64,000 nucleotides of DNA from Urbifossiella limnaea (GCF_007747215.1 NZ_CP036273.1:7114322-7178321); one strand, 5' to 3'; shown: positions 44,995-55,078, counted from the first letter of the stretch. Numbers and translations: made by a program. The notes: generated by a model from the letters alone, not told the origin.

Positions 44995-47900
44995 TCAGCC
45001 CGGTCCGGGGTCGGAGGCCGGCGGGAACGACAACACCTCGCACTGCCCCCGGGTGATCGCGCGGGCGCCGACCAGCAGCCGGGTCGGGGACGCGAAGCGG
45101 ACCCAGAACACACTCCCCTGAGGGTTGCGGTGGAGGACGAACATTTCCTGCCGGGTGGCCATGTTCCAGAGTCGGACCGTCCCGTCCGCGCCGCCTGTCG
45201 CCAGGGTCCGCCCGTCCGGGGAAAAGGCGGCGGACCGGACCGGGCCGACGTGCTCGGCCAGGACGCCGAACCGCCGCCGGCCGGCCACGTCCCAGAGCGT
45301 CAGCCCGTACTCCCCGCCGCCGACCGCGAGTAACCCGCCGTCCGAGCTCAGGGCGACGGCCGAGACGTTCTGGTCGGTGGCGAGGTCGGCCACGCGGTCC
45401 CAGTCGCCGACCCGCCAGAGGGTCACGAACCGGCCGGTGGCGGAAGCCAGGACCGAGCCGTCGGCCGAGAAGGCCATGTCGCCCGAAAGCGCCTGGACCC
45501 CCGGGAGGATGCGGGCCGGCCCGCCGGCCACCGGGGCAGCGTGGACCTCACCGGTCGGGGTCTTTCCGACCACCCAGGTGCCGTCGGGCGAGATGGCCGC
45601 GTCCGCCACCCGGACCGGGCCGCCGAGCGGCACCCCAAGCCGGGTCGCGGTCGCCGCGTTCCAGGCCGACATTGTGCCGGCTCGGTCCACGGTCACGAAC
45701 CGGTACCCCGCCGCGGCAAACGCCGGAAACCCGGCCGCCTGGACGTGGTCGGGGAGGCGCCGGGGCCGCTCCGCCCCGGCCGGCCCACGGAGCTTCACCG
45801 CGCCGTCGGGCATGACGACGGCCAGCCAGTCACCGCCGGGGCTGGCCGCCGGCCGGTCGCCGGGGTAGCCGCACCGGTCGTACCCGCTGACGGCGGAGGT
45901 CGGCCGCACCCGCACCTCGGCCGGCTCCTCGGACGCGACCACGAGGTACCGCCCCTGGTGGGTGACCGCCACCGCCCGAACCCGGCGCGCGAGGGCGACC
46001 GTCCGGCACGGGAACACGGTGCCCACCGCTTCCACCGTGTCCCACATCAACACTCGCCCGGACTGGCCGGCGAACAGGTACCGGCCGCCCGGTTCGTAGG
46101 CGACCGACCAGACCGGACCGCCGGCGTACAGAAGCCGGTGAGGCATCCGATTGGTGGCGGTGTGGAACAGGTCGATCGTCGGACCTTCCCCGGCGGACGC
46201 GAACCAGCGGTCGGCCGGGCTGTGGGCCAGGACGCGCAGCGGGTCGTCGCGGGCCGGAAGTTCGAAGGCCAGGGCCCCGGTGTCCGGGTCCCACTGGCGG
46301 GCTACTTTGTCCTCGCACCCGGTCAACAGGACCGACTTGGGCCACCACGCCAGGCAGGTCACACGGTCCGGGTGGGGGAGTTCCTGGCGCACGTCGCCGG
46401 TGACCGCGTCCCACACCTTCGCCGCCCGCCCCGCCCCGCCGGACGCCACCCGGCCCCCGTCCTTCGACCACGCCAACCCGAGGGCCGGGCCCGGGTGCGC
46501 CTGCCGGGACCATACCACCGACCCGTCGGCGGCGTTCCGGAGGGAGACGGACCCGTCGTTCCCGCCGACCGCGAGGGTCCGGTTGTTCGGGGAGAAGCGG
46601 ACGACGGTCACCTCGCGGGCCGGGCACCGGAAGACGGTCACCTCCCGGCCGGTGGCCAGTTCGGTCACCTTCACCAACCCGGCCGCGTCGCCGCTCGCGA
46701 CGAGCGTTCCGTCGGGCGACACGTCGGCGGTCAGCAACCTGGCGTCGTGGCCGGCGACCACTCGGTCCGCCTGACGGAGGCAAGCGTCGAGGTAGTACCA
46801 CTCGAACCCCCGCAGGTCTGCCTCCCCCGGGCCGGGGACGCAGCGGTCGAGCGCCTCCCGGGCGGCGGTGGAGTCGCCGTTCTCCCACGCCTGTCGGGCC
46901 TCCCGGACGGCTCCCGGGTACGCCGCCGTCCGGACCTTCGCCACGACCTCCAGCAGGGCCGCGTTCGCCCGCCCCGCCTGGACGGCGTACCCCACGGCCA
47001 CGGCCGACCCACCGAGGAGGGCGACGGCGACGGCGGCCGCGGCCTTGTGCCGTCGCACCCACATGACGGCCCGCCCGGCCGCCCCCGGCGGGCGGGCCGC
47101 GATCGGCTCGCCGCGGAAGAACCGGCCCAGGTCGTCGGCCAGCGCCTGGGCCGTGGGGTAGCGCCGGGTCGGCTCCTTGCTCAGGCACTTCAGGCAAATG
47201 GTTTCCAGATCCCGGGGCACACCCGGGACGAGCGACCGGGGCCGGGCCGGCTCCTCGGCGACCACCTTTCGGAGGGTTGCGTGGTACGAGCCCCCGTCGA
47301 ACGGCGGCCGGCCGGTGAGGAGGTGGTACAGCACCGCCCCGACCCCGTACACGTCGGCCGCGGTGCCGACCTCGGCCGCCCGCCCGGCCGCCTGCTCGGT
47401 AGCCATGTACGCCGCGGTGCCGAGTACCTGCCCGGTCACGGTCAGGTCGGACCGGGCCACCTTCGCGAGCCCAAAGTCGGTCAGCCGCGGCTCCCCGTCG
47501 GCCCCGAACAGGACGTTCCGCGGGGTGATGTCGCGGTGGATGATGCCCCGGCTGTGGGCGTGGGAGACGGCCCGGGCGAGCTTGGCCGTGACAGCCGCCG
47601 CCTCCCGGGCCGGGAGCCCACCGGCCGCCCGCACCCGGTCGGTCAGGGTGCCCCCGGGGAGGTACTCCATCGCCAGGTACGGGCGGCCGTCGTGCTCCCC
47701 GAACGCGAACAGCCGGACCACGTGCGGGTGCTCCAGCGCCGCCACCACCTCGGCTTCGACGAGGAACCGGGTGCGAAACTCCGCCCAGGCGGTCGGCCCG
47801 GCGACGATCATCTTGACCGCCACCTCGCGGTTCAGGCCGACCTGCCGGGCCCGGTAGACGACGGCCATGCCGCCCCGGCCGACCTCCCCCAACAGCTCGA

Positions 47901-48288
47901 AGTCGCCGACCCGCCCGCCGGCCGGTAGCCCGCCGCGGTCGCCGCCGCCCGGCCACCCGCACTCGCGGCCGCTCCCGCTCGGGCCGGCCACGGCGGCGGC
48001 CAGCCACCCGGGGTCGAGCTCCGGGAAGCGGTCGGCGTAGTCCGCCGCCTGCGGCGCCTCCCCGATCCGGCGGCGGTAGTAGAGGTCGAGTTGGAGGAGT
48101 TCCCGGAGACCCGCCGGCCGGACGCCCGGGTCGAGTTCGAGCACGGCGGCCCGCAGGTCCGGCCGGCCGCGGGCGCGCCACTTCCGCTCGAACTCGTCAC
48201 AGGCCCGGTCGAGGGCCCGCGCGTCCGCGACGGGCAACCCGGCCCCGGCCGCGGGGTACGTCACGGTCGGGTGGTCAGGCCGTGCCAT
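44995..48288 (-). CDS. Ser/Thr protein kinase with WD40 repeats (kinase 2, unusual catalytic loop)
   Basis: 1,097 residues. The same architecture as kinase 1: N-terminal planctomycete kinase domain (~25-100; RACDEFERKWRARGRPD, YADRFPELDPGWL), kinase ~128-395, membrane helix ~418-436 and WD40 propeller ~520-1,080. Lys159, Asp253 and DFG (271-273) are kept. However, the catalytic loop reads HRDITPRN instead of HRDLKPxN, and the APE motif is ATE, so activity may be reduced or specialised. The ATG at 48288 overlaps the end of the ECF sigma factor gene by 14 bases. Such sigma-kinase pairs are typical of planctomycete ECF groups where a kinase replaces the anti-sigma factor. It probably controls that sigma factor by phosphorylation. 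Confidence 0.9.
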   Translation of the reverse strand: MARPDHPTVTYPAAGAGLPVADARALDRACDEFERKWRARGRPDLRAAVLELDPGVRPAGLRELLQLDLYYRRRIGEAPQAADYADRFPELDPGWLAAAVAGPSGSGRECGWPGGGDRGGLPAGGRVGDFELLGEVGRGGMAVVYRARQVGLNREVAVKMIVAGPTAWAEFRTRFLVEAEVVAALEHPHVVRLFAFGEHDGRPYLAMEYLPGGTLTDRVRAAGGLPAREAAAVTAKLARAVSHAHSRGIIHRDITPRNVLFGADGEPRLTDFGLAKVARSDLTVTGQVLGTAAYMATEQAAGRAAEVGTAADVYGVGAVLYHLLTGRPPFDGGSYHATLRKVVAEEPARPRSLVPGVPRDLETICLKCLSKEPTRRYPTAQALADDLGRFFRGEPIAARPPGAAGRAVMWVRRHKAAAAVAVALLGGSAVAVGYAVQAGRANAALLEVVAKVRTAAYPGAVREARQAWENGDSTAAREALDRCVPGPGEADLRGFEWYYLDACLRQADRVVAGHDARLLTADVSPDGTLVASGDAAGLVKVTELATGREVTVFRCPAREVTVVRFSPNNRTLAVGGNDGSVSLRNAADGSVVWSRQAHPGPALGLAWSKDGGRVASGGAGRAAKVWDAVTGDVRQELPHPDRVTCLAWWPKSVLLTGCEDKVARQWDPDTGALAFELPARDDPLRVLAHSPADRWFASAGEGPTIDLFHTATNRMPHRLLYAGGPVWSVAYEPGGRYLFAGQSGRVLMWDTVEAVGTVFPCRTVALARRVRAVAVTHQGRYLVVASEEPAEVRVRPTSAVSGYDRCGYPGDRPAASPGGDWLAVVMPDGAVKLRGPAGAERPRRLPDHVQAAGFPAFAAAGYRFVTVDRAGTMSAWNAATATRLGVPLGGPVRVADAAISPDGTWVVGKTPTGEVHAAPVAGGPARILPGVQALSGDMAFSADGSVLASATGRFVTLWRVGDWDRVADLATDQNVSAVALSSDGGLLAVGGGEYGLTLWDVAGRRRFGVLAEHVGPVRSAAFSPDGRTLATGGADGTVRLWNMATRQEMFVLHRNPQGSVFWVRFASPTRLLVGARAITRGQCEVLSFPPASDPGPG

Positions 48289-48853
48289 CGCCCGCCTCCC
48301 ACTCCCAGATGCCGCGGATGAGTTGCAGCTTCCGCTTCACCGACCGCGGGGCGCAGCCCACCCGCTCGGCCACCTCGTCCACCGAGTACCCGTCCATCCG
48401 CAGGACGGCGACCCGGCGCAGGTCTTGGTCGCCGAGCGCGGCCAGGAGGCGCTCGCACTCCTCGGTCATCTCGGCGGCCAGCGCCGGGTCGGGCTCGCGG
48501 CCGAGCACGGCCTCGATGTCGCCGCCGGCGTCCGCGCCGCCGCCGCGCTTCTTCCGGCCGGCGTCGCGGACGTGGTGGGCGGCCTTGCGGAAGGTGAACG
48601 CGGCGAGGAGCCGCCACAGGCTGTCGCGGTCGGCCAGGTCGGGGAAGCGGCCGGCCTCGGCGTTGCGGCAGAAGCTGTCGAACGCGCTGAGGGCCACGTC
48701 CTCCTCGTCGGCCGCGCGCCGCGGCGCCGCCCCGAGCCGCTGCCGGGCCAGCCCGACGAGCCGGTGGAAGTACGTCTGCCACAGCGCGCCCGCGGCCGAC
48801 GACTCCCCCGCCTGGAGGCGGCCGAGCCAGACGGTGATGGGGTCGGTCGGCAT
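48275..48853 (-). CDS. ECF-type RNA polymerase sigma factor
   Basis: 192 residues from the ATG at 48853. Region 2 spans ~20-100 (LWQTYFHRLVGLARQRLG, EEDVALSAFDSF, FTFRKAAHHVRD) and region 4 spans ~140-185 (DLRRVAVLRMDGYSVDEVAE then CAPRSVKRKLQLIRGIW), the helix-turn-helix that reads the -35 element. The form matches ECF groups of Planctomycetes. There is no anti-sigma gene. Instead the stop overlaps the start of kinase 2, so phosphorylation is the expected control. The upstream 210-bp gap to the divergent small gene at 49064 contains a GGGGCCA/TGGCCCC inverted repeat (48967-49001) and may hold both promoters. Confidence 0.9.
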   Translation of the reverse strand: MPTDPITVWLGRLQAGESSAAGALWQTYFHRLVGLARQRLGAAPRRAADEEDVALSAFDSFCRNAEAGRFPDLADRDSLWRLLAAFTFRKAAHHVRDAGRKKRGGGADAGGDIEAVLGREPDPALAAEMTEECERLLAALGDQDLRRVAVLRMDGYSVDEVAERVGCAPRSVKRKLQLIRGIWEWEAGDGTA

Positions 48854-49063
48854 GGGGAATGCCGCGCGCGGGGGGGAGGTAGCCGGATCATACCCCCCCG
48901 GGGCGGGGGCTACAACCGGCGGCGTGCGAGTCCTCATCCGAGGGGGATGCCCGTCCCCCGCGCCGCGGGGCCAACTTCGGGGCGGAATGATTTTTGGCCC
49001 CGGCGGCGCGGCGGCGGGCATGTCCCGGGTGAAGCCACGAACACATGTCGCGGGGGGCGTACG

Positions 49064-49312
49064 ATGAGCGCCAAGGAACACGACCGGGTGGTCGGGCTGC
49101 TGGCGGGGCACCTGCTGGCGAGCCCGTGGTTCCACTGCCCCGGCGTGGACGGGGCGAGTGCCGAGGACGTGGTGACGGCCGCGTACCCGGCGGCCAGCGC
49201 GGCCGGCTTGGTGCCGCGGCTCGCCGAGCTGGCCGCGCGCTACCCGGAGTTGGCCGCCGCGATCGGGTCGTTCTTCCGGAACGAACCGGCGCCGGCCGGA
49301 ATGGCTGGGTAG
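49064..49312 (+). CDS. Small protein of unknown function
   Basis: 82 residues, opening MSAKEHDRVVGLLAGHLLAS. GGGGG lies ~8 nt before the ATG. Mostly helical, with one Cys in PWFHCPGVDGASAEDV and a C-terminal FFRNEP. There is no signal peptide or membrane helix. I do not recognise a family. It is divergent from the ECF sigma factor gene and convergent with the large metallopeptidase-motif gene. A reading in which it belongs to the sigma regulon is only positional. Confidence 0.6.
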   Translation: MSAKEHDRVVGLLAGHLLASPWFHCPGVDGASAEDVVTAAYPAASAAGLVPRLAELAARYPELAAAIGSFFRNEPAPAGMAG

Positions 49313-49411
49313 CAGGTCCGGGCGACGTGAGCGCGCCGGGATGTGTTCCCGGTGAGACTTACGGACGGACCGTGGCAACCACCCCGGTCCGTCCGTCGCC
49401 GCACCCGGCGG

Positions 49412-52400
49412 TCACCCGACGTACACGCCGTCGAGGTCGAACAGACTGTCGGCGTCGGGCCAGGCCGGCGTCGCGGCCAGGGACGGGGCCAGGGGCGTCG
49501 CCGCCGCCGGGTCGAGCAGCACCGGTTCGACCGGAGCCACGGTCGCCCGCACCCGGTCGTCGGTCGCCACCACCGGCAGCCCGGGTGCGAACACCGGATC
49601 GGCCACGGCCAACCACAGCGCCGGGGTCGGCCGGAGCACCGTCCCCGCGGACGGCTTCTCAGTCGTCGTCGGTCGCGCCGGCGGCACGTCCACCGGCGCC
49701 GGCCGCTCCGCCGACGCGAGCCCGGCCGGGAGCCGCCGCACGCCCACGTCCAGCGCCTCGGCCATCAGGTCGGCCGGGTTCGCCGTCGGGTCCAGGTCGG
49801 CGAGCCCCAGCTCGTGGCTCAGCTCGTGCATCACCACCGTCAGCAGGTCCACCCCCCGCGCGGCCGCGCCGTCGGTCGCGCCCAGCCCGAACGCCACCGA
49901 CGACCCGAACTCGGCGTCGTCGGCCGGCGTCGGGTCCACGAACCACCCCGCCCCGCCCGCGTCGTCGTCGATGTGGACGGAGCCCGGCACGTGCTCGCCG
50001 AGCCGGCCCGCGGCGTTCAGGTCGAGGATCGACACGGTGACGGCCGCCAGCCGCCCGGGGTCGGCCCCGGCCGCGACCAGCCGCCGCGTCGCCTCGACGA
50101 CGATCGGCGCCAGCTCCGCCGCCGTCAGCGTCGGGGCGGTGCCGCTCGTCACCGCGAACCCGGCCAGCTGCGGGCTCGCCGCCAGCAGGCTCGGCGGCAG
50201 CGCCGCCGCCGTCGTCCCCTTGGCCACGTCGACGGCGTTCAGCACCCACGTCGCCGTCCCGTACACCTTCACGTCCAGGTACCCGTCGCCGTCGGCGTCC
50301 TTCCCGAACATGACGTACGACCAGTACTGGTTGACGTTCGTCGCCAGCTGCCCGCTCGCCGTCCCGCCCTCGACCTGCAGCCGGATCCACGGCCACTTCT
50401 TGTACGAGTCGCCCACGTAGTACCGGACCGCGTAGTCGGCCCCCGCGTCCACCTTCACCCGGAACGTCCCGGCCGGCCCGCCCAGCGTCGCCCCGTCCCG
50501 GAACAGCGCCTTCTGCGCCGCCGTCATCGACGCCGGCAGCGACGTCGTCGCCCGCTCGAACTCGTTCACGGCCGTCAGCCACCCGTAGTCGGCCCCGGCC
50601 GTCCACAGCTGGTTGCCGCGGACGCCCACCATGTTCGGGTTCGTGTCGTCCGACGCGCCGTTGAAGTCGAACCGCCGCACCGCCGGCACGGTCGGCACGG
50701 TCGTGGCCGCGTAGCTCTCGGCCAGCGTCCCGCGCTCCCCGCCCGACACCGACTCGACCTCGATCACCGACGTCACAACTGTCGTCGAGTACGGCGCCTT
50801 GACGGAGAACGTCGGCCCGGACGCCGGCACCACGACCTGGAAGCCGTCGTACGTGGTGTTCGCGTCCGCCCCGGCCGGCGACCCGAGGGCCGTGCGGACC
50901 GTCAGCACCGTGCCGGGCGCCGCCCCGGTGACCGTGTACGCGGTCACGGTGGACCCGTCGGCCGTCAGCGCCCCGCCCGCGCGGGTGATCGTCAGCGCCG
51001 CCTGCGCCGGCCGCACCTCCAGGGCTGCCAGCGTCCAGTTCGGGTTGCCGGTCACGTTCCCGAACCGCACCCGGATCTGCCCGCCGGCCGTCGTCGCCAG
51101 GAACGACCGGACCAGCGACTGGCCGGCGTCCGGGGCCACCCCGGGCGGCGACGTCAGGCCGTTCAGGTCGGTGTCGTAGGCGTTCGTGGCCGGGTTGAAC
51201 CCCCGGGCGACCACCCAGGCGGAGCCGTTCCACACCTCGACGAACATGTCGTCCCGCCGGGCGCCCTGGTCGCCGAGCGTCGCCGTCACCACGTAGTCGC
51301 CGGCCGGCATGTCGAGCACGAACTCGCTCGGGGCGTACCCGCCGAACACCGCGTCCCGCTGGACCGCGGTGCCGGTGCCGCCGAAGGCGAACGGCACCGG
51401 CAGGTTCGCCCCGGTCCACCCCAGGGCGTTGGTCGCCGCGTCCGTGTACGTCGCGGCGGCGAACGGGACGTACCCCGCGCCGACCGTGCCGCCGTTCCCG
51501 TAGTCGCTCGTGGACGCCGCCGGCAGCGGCCCGAAGTCGAGCCGCCGGGCGTTCGGGAGCACGAACGGCTGGGTGTACGCCCCGGCCCGGAACCCGGTGG
51601 CGTCGGCCGCGGTCACCGTCGCGGGGGCGGTGCCGGTCGGCCGGCGGACGCCGAACGTGAACTCGCCGGCGGCGTCGGCCTGCACCTGGAACTGCTGGAG
51701 GTAGCCGGCCGCGTCCGGGTTCAGGAGCCGCGTCGCCAGGGCCATGTCACCCGCCGTGAAGGCGGCGTCCACCGGCGTGCCGTTCGACACGGTAATGGTG
51801 ACGAGCGAGCCGGGGATGGCGTCCTTGCCGCGGAAGTAGTCGACGGTCAGCCCGTCGGCGGCGACGGCGGCGAACGCGTGCTGGTCGGCGTACGTGGCCT
51901 CGGGGACGCTCGGCGTCACGCCGTTCGTGGAGAACTCGCGCCGCAGCGGCAGCGGCGCGACCAGCCCGGCCGGGATGAGCTGGCCGAGCGGCGGGGTCGG
52001 GTTCGTCGGCCGCACGTCGAGCGCCGAGATCGACCAGTTCGGCTCGCCGACGACGTCGCGGAACCGGACGAACAGGCTGAGGTTGTTGCCGACGTCCGCC
52101 GCGGTCAGCGCCGCCGACACGGTGGTCATCTCGCCGCCGGTGGTGAACAGCCCGCCGGCCGGGGTGATGGCGGTCCACGTCGTCGGCAGGCCGGTGGGGC
52201 TGTTGGCGACGCCCCACTCGACCACCAGCCCGTCGCGGCCGCCGACCGGGACGCCGACCAGGGCCGTCAGCTGCACCGGCTTGTTCGGGGCCACGTCGAC
52301 GCGGAACACGCCGTTGCTCGGGTCGCCCTGGAAGCCGTAGGCGAAGTCCTGGAGCAGCGCCGCGACGGGGGAGGCGGCGACGGCCGGCGGGAGGTTCGGC

Positions 52401-55078
52401 TCCTGGTACGCCTGGTTGCCGTACAGCGGGGTGGTGGCCCACCCGAACCACCCGGTGCCGGCGGTCGCGGCGGCCGGGTAGGTGCTCGTGGGCAGCACCT
52501 GGGTGAACCCGAACTGCACCGGGCTGGTGGCGGTCCCGAAGTCGAACGACCCGCCCAGCCCCCGCGGCACCGGGAAGTTCTCGATCCCGGTCCACGTCAG
52601 CGTCCCGTACCCGGTGAGCGTCAGGTTGCCGTCCGGCAGCGCGGGGTCGCTGATCGTCGGGTTGAGGCCGACGAGGCCGACCAGGTCCACGGCGAGGGTG
52701 TCGCCGGGGTAGATGATCGGGTCGCCCGCCGTGACCGTGATCGCGGTGGCGGCGACGGGGCGGACGGTGAACGTGTCGCCGGTCACGGGGGACGGCGTGT
52801 TCGGCTCGCTCTTGCCGTCGATGGTGAGGGTTTCGAGGCCGGCGAACGTGACCGTCTCGGACGTCGGGCCGACGTAGAACACGGTGTTGGCGGCGGCGGA
52901 GTTGACGTTGAACGACTCGGGCGCGGTGGTGCCGAACAGGTTCGCCACGTCGGGGCTGCCGCCGGCGTCGGCGACGGCGATGGAGGTGATGACCGGGGTG
53001 CCGAGCTGGATGTTGTACGTGTCCCCGCCGGCGGCGCCGTCGAGCGACAGCCCCGGGGTGGCGGTGATGTACATCGTCGGGAACGTCGGGCTGACCGTCG
53101 GGTTGGTCCCGAAGGTGATGGCGGTCGACGGCCCGGCGCCGCCGAGGCCGGAGTTCGTGATCGCTCCGAGGCCGAGGGCGACGACGCGGTCGTCGCCGAA
53201 CGGGGCCGGGTAGCCGAAGCCGGCCGGGAGGCCGTCGGCGACGTTGTTGGGACCGGTGTCGAGGACGAACGGGAGGAGGTTGTTGAACCCGACCGGGCCG
53301 GTGAACACGTTGTGGTACGGGACGCCGTTGCTCAACTCGAGATCCGTGATGGTCACCCCTGCGGAGAGGGCCGCGGGCGTCTTCCGCAGGGCGTTACTGA
53401 TCCCGCCCCCGCCGAACGACTGGATGGTGAACGGGTTCGGGATCTGGAGCCAGCCGTAGGGGTTGGTCGAGTTCGCCTCGGTGAGGGCGAAGATGCCGCC
53501 GCCGCTGTTGATGAAGTCGCGGATGTCGGTGGTGCGGAGGTTGAGTGCGGTCAGGTCGGGCTGGGTGATGCCGCCGCCCGTGTTGAGGGAGTTGCTCGGG
53601 ACGTACAGGACGCGGTAGTCGTTGAAGTTGACGGTGCCGATTGCTGCCCCCGTGACCGTCTGGACGGACATGCCCAGGACGGAGGCAACGCTGTTGATGG
53701 CGTTCAGGGCGGTGCTGCCCGTCACGCCGATCGCCAGGATCGTGTTCGCAAGCGGCGGGGGCACGCCGGGCGACACCTCGTTGAAGGCGCTGTCGCGGAC
53801 GAACCGGACGCCCTGCTCGATGAACTTCCACCCGTTACGGTTGCCGGCCGGGTTGGTGGTAGCGAACTCGTTCGGCTCCACCTCGGGGGCCGAGTCGGCG
53901 AGCGGCGGGGCGGTGACCGGGTGGTTGTCGATCGAGACGTGCAGGGTGTACGACGCGCCGGGGTTCACGCCGCCGTTACTCGTCAGGATCCCGTTGTCGA
54001 CGGCCGCCCCGACCCCACCACTGGACCGGGTCACGACGACGAAGTACTCGTCCGCCTCGGGGAAGGTGTACGTCAGGAACGACTCGGTCCCGAGGCTGTT
54101 CCCGGCGTCGGCGGCGGCGTTGTCGTTGGTCGCCAGCAGCGTGCCGTGGTGGTCGTAGATGGCGATGAACGTGTTCACCCCCGCGGCGCCGTCGATGTCG
54201 AACGTCCCGACCGAGCCGGGCACGGTCACGTCGAAGCCGTAGAAGTCCGCGTTCCCGACGGTGTTCGTCGCCGCGGTGGACGTGACCGTGGTGTGCGGGA
54301 CGGTCGTCGAGTCGGTGATGTTCGCGTTCGCCGCCAGGCTCCACCCGCCATCTTCGAGGTGCTGGTGGGTGGTGTACGCCCAGATGTTCTGGGCGGGGCC
54401 GAACGACCCGTGGTCGTCGCGGTCGCCGCCGTCGATGAGCACCGGGCCCTGCTGCACGACGCCGATGTCCCCGAGGTTCGGCCCCGTCTCGACGTTGATC
54501 GTGTCGTTCGCCCCCGGCGTCGTGACCGCCATCGTGGTGCCGGACATCGAGTTCCGGATCGTCGGCAGGCCGGTGAAGGTGATGTTCTGGGTGAGCGTGC
54601 CCGGCGCGTTGGTGAAGCTCAGCGACCCGGTTTGGGTGCCGGTCGGGGCGTAGGTGCCGGTCCAGGTGGCCGCCCCGCCGATCATGTCGAGGCGGTCGGC
54701 GGCGTCGCCGCCGGCGTTGTAGACGATGCCGTTGACCGGGGCGAAGTGGGTGCCCGCCGGGCTCTGGAGGATCAACACGTCGGCGCCGGCGTTGCCGTTG
54801 AACACCAACTGGGTCACGCCGGTGAGCGAGGCCAGCCCGATGCCGCCCGAGTTGTACAGGATGTTCGCCGGGTCCGCGGTCGCCTGGACCTGGAGGGTGT
54901 CGCTGGCCCCGTCGCTGGTGAACGTGGCGACGCCGGCGGTGAAGTTCAGAGTGATCGCCGGATTGGTCCGGTCTTCGAGAAGCTCGAGGGTGCGGCCGAC
55001 GGCGCCCGCGGGTCGCGGGGCGGGGCGGCGGGTGAGGGGGCGCGTCCAGAACCGGCGAGCGGGCGAGGTCGAAGACAT
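49412..55078 (-). CDS. Large exported protein with HExxHxxGxxD zinc-peptidase motif
   Basis: 1,888 residues from the ATG at 55078; the longer in-frame upstream extension has no signature and is rejected. N-terminal signature TLELLEDRTNPAI at ~30-42. Repetitive beta domains follow, including a DVUA0089/pre-peptidase-like domain at ~250-340 (NADFYGFDVTVPG, FIAIYDHHGTLLATND). Near the C-terminus, VVMHELSHELGLADLD carries the HExxHxxGxxD zinc-binding pattern of metzincin-like (matrixin) peptidases, preceded by VTVSILDLNAAGRLGEHVPG. A short tail then ends SLFDLDGVYVG. That ending matches the FG-GAP paralogues although this protein has no FG-GAP blades, so it is probably a separate C-terminal signal. 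Possibly a secreted, self-processing or matrix-degrading protease. Confidence 0.8.
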   Translation of the reverse strand: MSSTSPARRFWTRPLTRRPAPRPAGAVGRTLELLEDRTNPAITLNFTAGVATFTSDGASDTLQVQATADPANILYNSGGIGLASLTGVTQLVFNGNAGADVLILQSPAGTHFAPVNGIVYNAGGDAADRLDMIGGAATWTGTYAPTGTQTGSLSFTNAPGTLTQNITFTGLPTIRNSMSGTTMAVTTPGANDTINVETGPNLGDIGVVQQGPVLIDGGDRDDHGSFGPAQNIWAYTTHQHLEDGGWSLAANANITDSTTVPHTTVTSTAATNTVGNADFYGFDVTVPGSVGTFDIDGAAGVNTFIAIYDHHGTLLATNDNAAADAGNSLGTESFLTYTFPEADEYFVVVTRSSGGVGAAVDNGILTSNGGVNPGASYTLHVSIDNHPVTAPPLADSAPEVEPNEFATTNPAGNRNGWKFIEQGVRFVRDSAFNEVSPGVPPPLANTILAIGVTGSTALNAINSVASVLGMSVQTVTGAAIGTVNFNDYRVLYVPSNSLNTGGGITQPDLTALNLRTTDIRDFINSGGGIFALTEANSTNPYGWLQIPNPFTIQSFGGGGISNALRKTPAALSAGVTITDLELSNGVPYHNVFTGPVGFNNLLPFVLDTGPNNVADGLPAGFGYPAPFGDDRVVALGLGAITNSGLGGAGPSTAITFGTNPTVSPTFPTMYITATPGLSLDGAAGGDTYNIQLGTPVITSIAVADAGGSPDVANLFGTTAPESFNVNSAAANTVFYVGPTSETVTFAGLETLTIDGKSEPNTPSPVTGDTFTVRPVAATAITVTAGDPIIYPGDTLAVDLVGLVGLNPTISDPALPDGNLTLTGYGTLTWTGIENFPVPRGLGGSFDFGTATSPVQFGFTQVLPTSTYPAAATAGTGWFGWATTPLYGNQAYQEPNLPPAVAASPVAALLQDFAYGFQGDPSNGVFRVDVAPNKPVQLTALVGVPVGGRDGLVVEWGVANSPTGLPTTWTAITPAGGLFTTGGEMTTVSAALTAADVGNNLSLFVRFRDVVGEPNWSISALDVRPTNPTPPLGQLIPAGLVAPLPLRREFSTNGVTPSVPEATYADQHAFAAVAADGLTVDYFRGKDAIPGSLVTITVSNGTPVDAAFTAGDMALATRLLNPDAAGYLQQFQVQADAAGEFTFGVRRPTGTAPATVTAADATGFRAGAYTQPFVLPNARRLDFGPLPAASTSDYGNGGTVGAGYVPFAAATYTDAATNALGWTGANLPVPFAFGGTGTAVQRDAVFGGYAPSEFVLDMPAGDYVVTATLGDQGARRDDMFVEVWNGSAWVVARGFNPATNAYDTDLNGLTSPPGVAPDAGQSLVRSFLATTAGGQIRVRFGNVTGNPNWTLAALEVRPAQAALTITRAGGALTADGSTVTAYTVTGAAPGTVLTVRTALGSPAGADANTTYDGFQVVVPASGPTFSVKAPYSTTVVTSVIEVESVSGGERGTLAESYAATTVPTVPAVRRFDFNGASDDTNPNMVGVRGNQLWTAGADYGWLTAVNEFERATTSLPASMTAAQKALFRDGATLGGPAGTFRVKVDAGADYAVRYYVGDSYKKWPWIRLQVEGGTASGQLATNVNQYWSYVMFGKDADGDGYLDVKVYGTATWVLNAVDVAKGTTAAALPPSLLAASPQLAGFAVTSGTAPTLTAAELAPIVVEATRRLVAAGADPGRLAAVTVSILDLNAAGRLGEHVPGSVHIDDDAGGAGWFVDPTPADDAEFGSSVAFGLGATDGAAARGVDLLTVVMHELSHELGLADLDPTANPADLMAEALDVGVRRLPAGLASAERPAPVDVPPARPTTTEKPSAGTVLRPTPALWLAVADPVFAPGLPVVATDDRVRATVAPVEPVLLDPAAATPLAPSLAATPAWPDADSLFDLDGVYVG

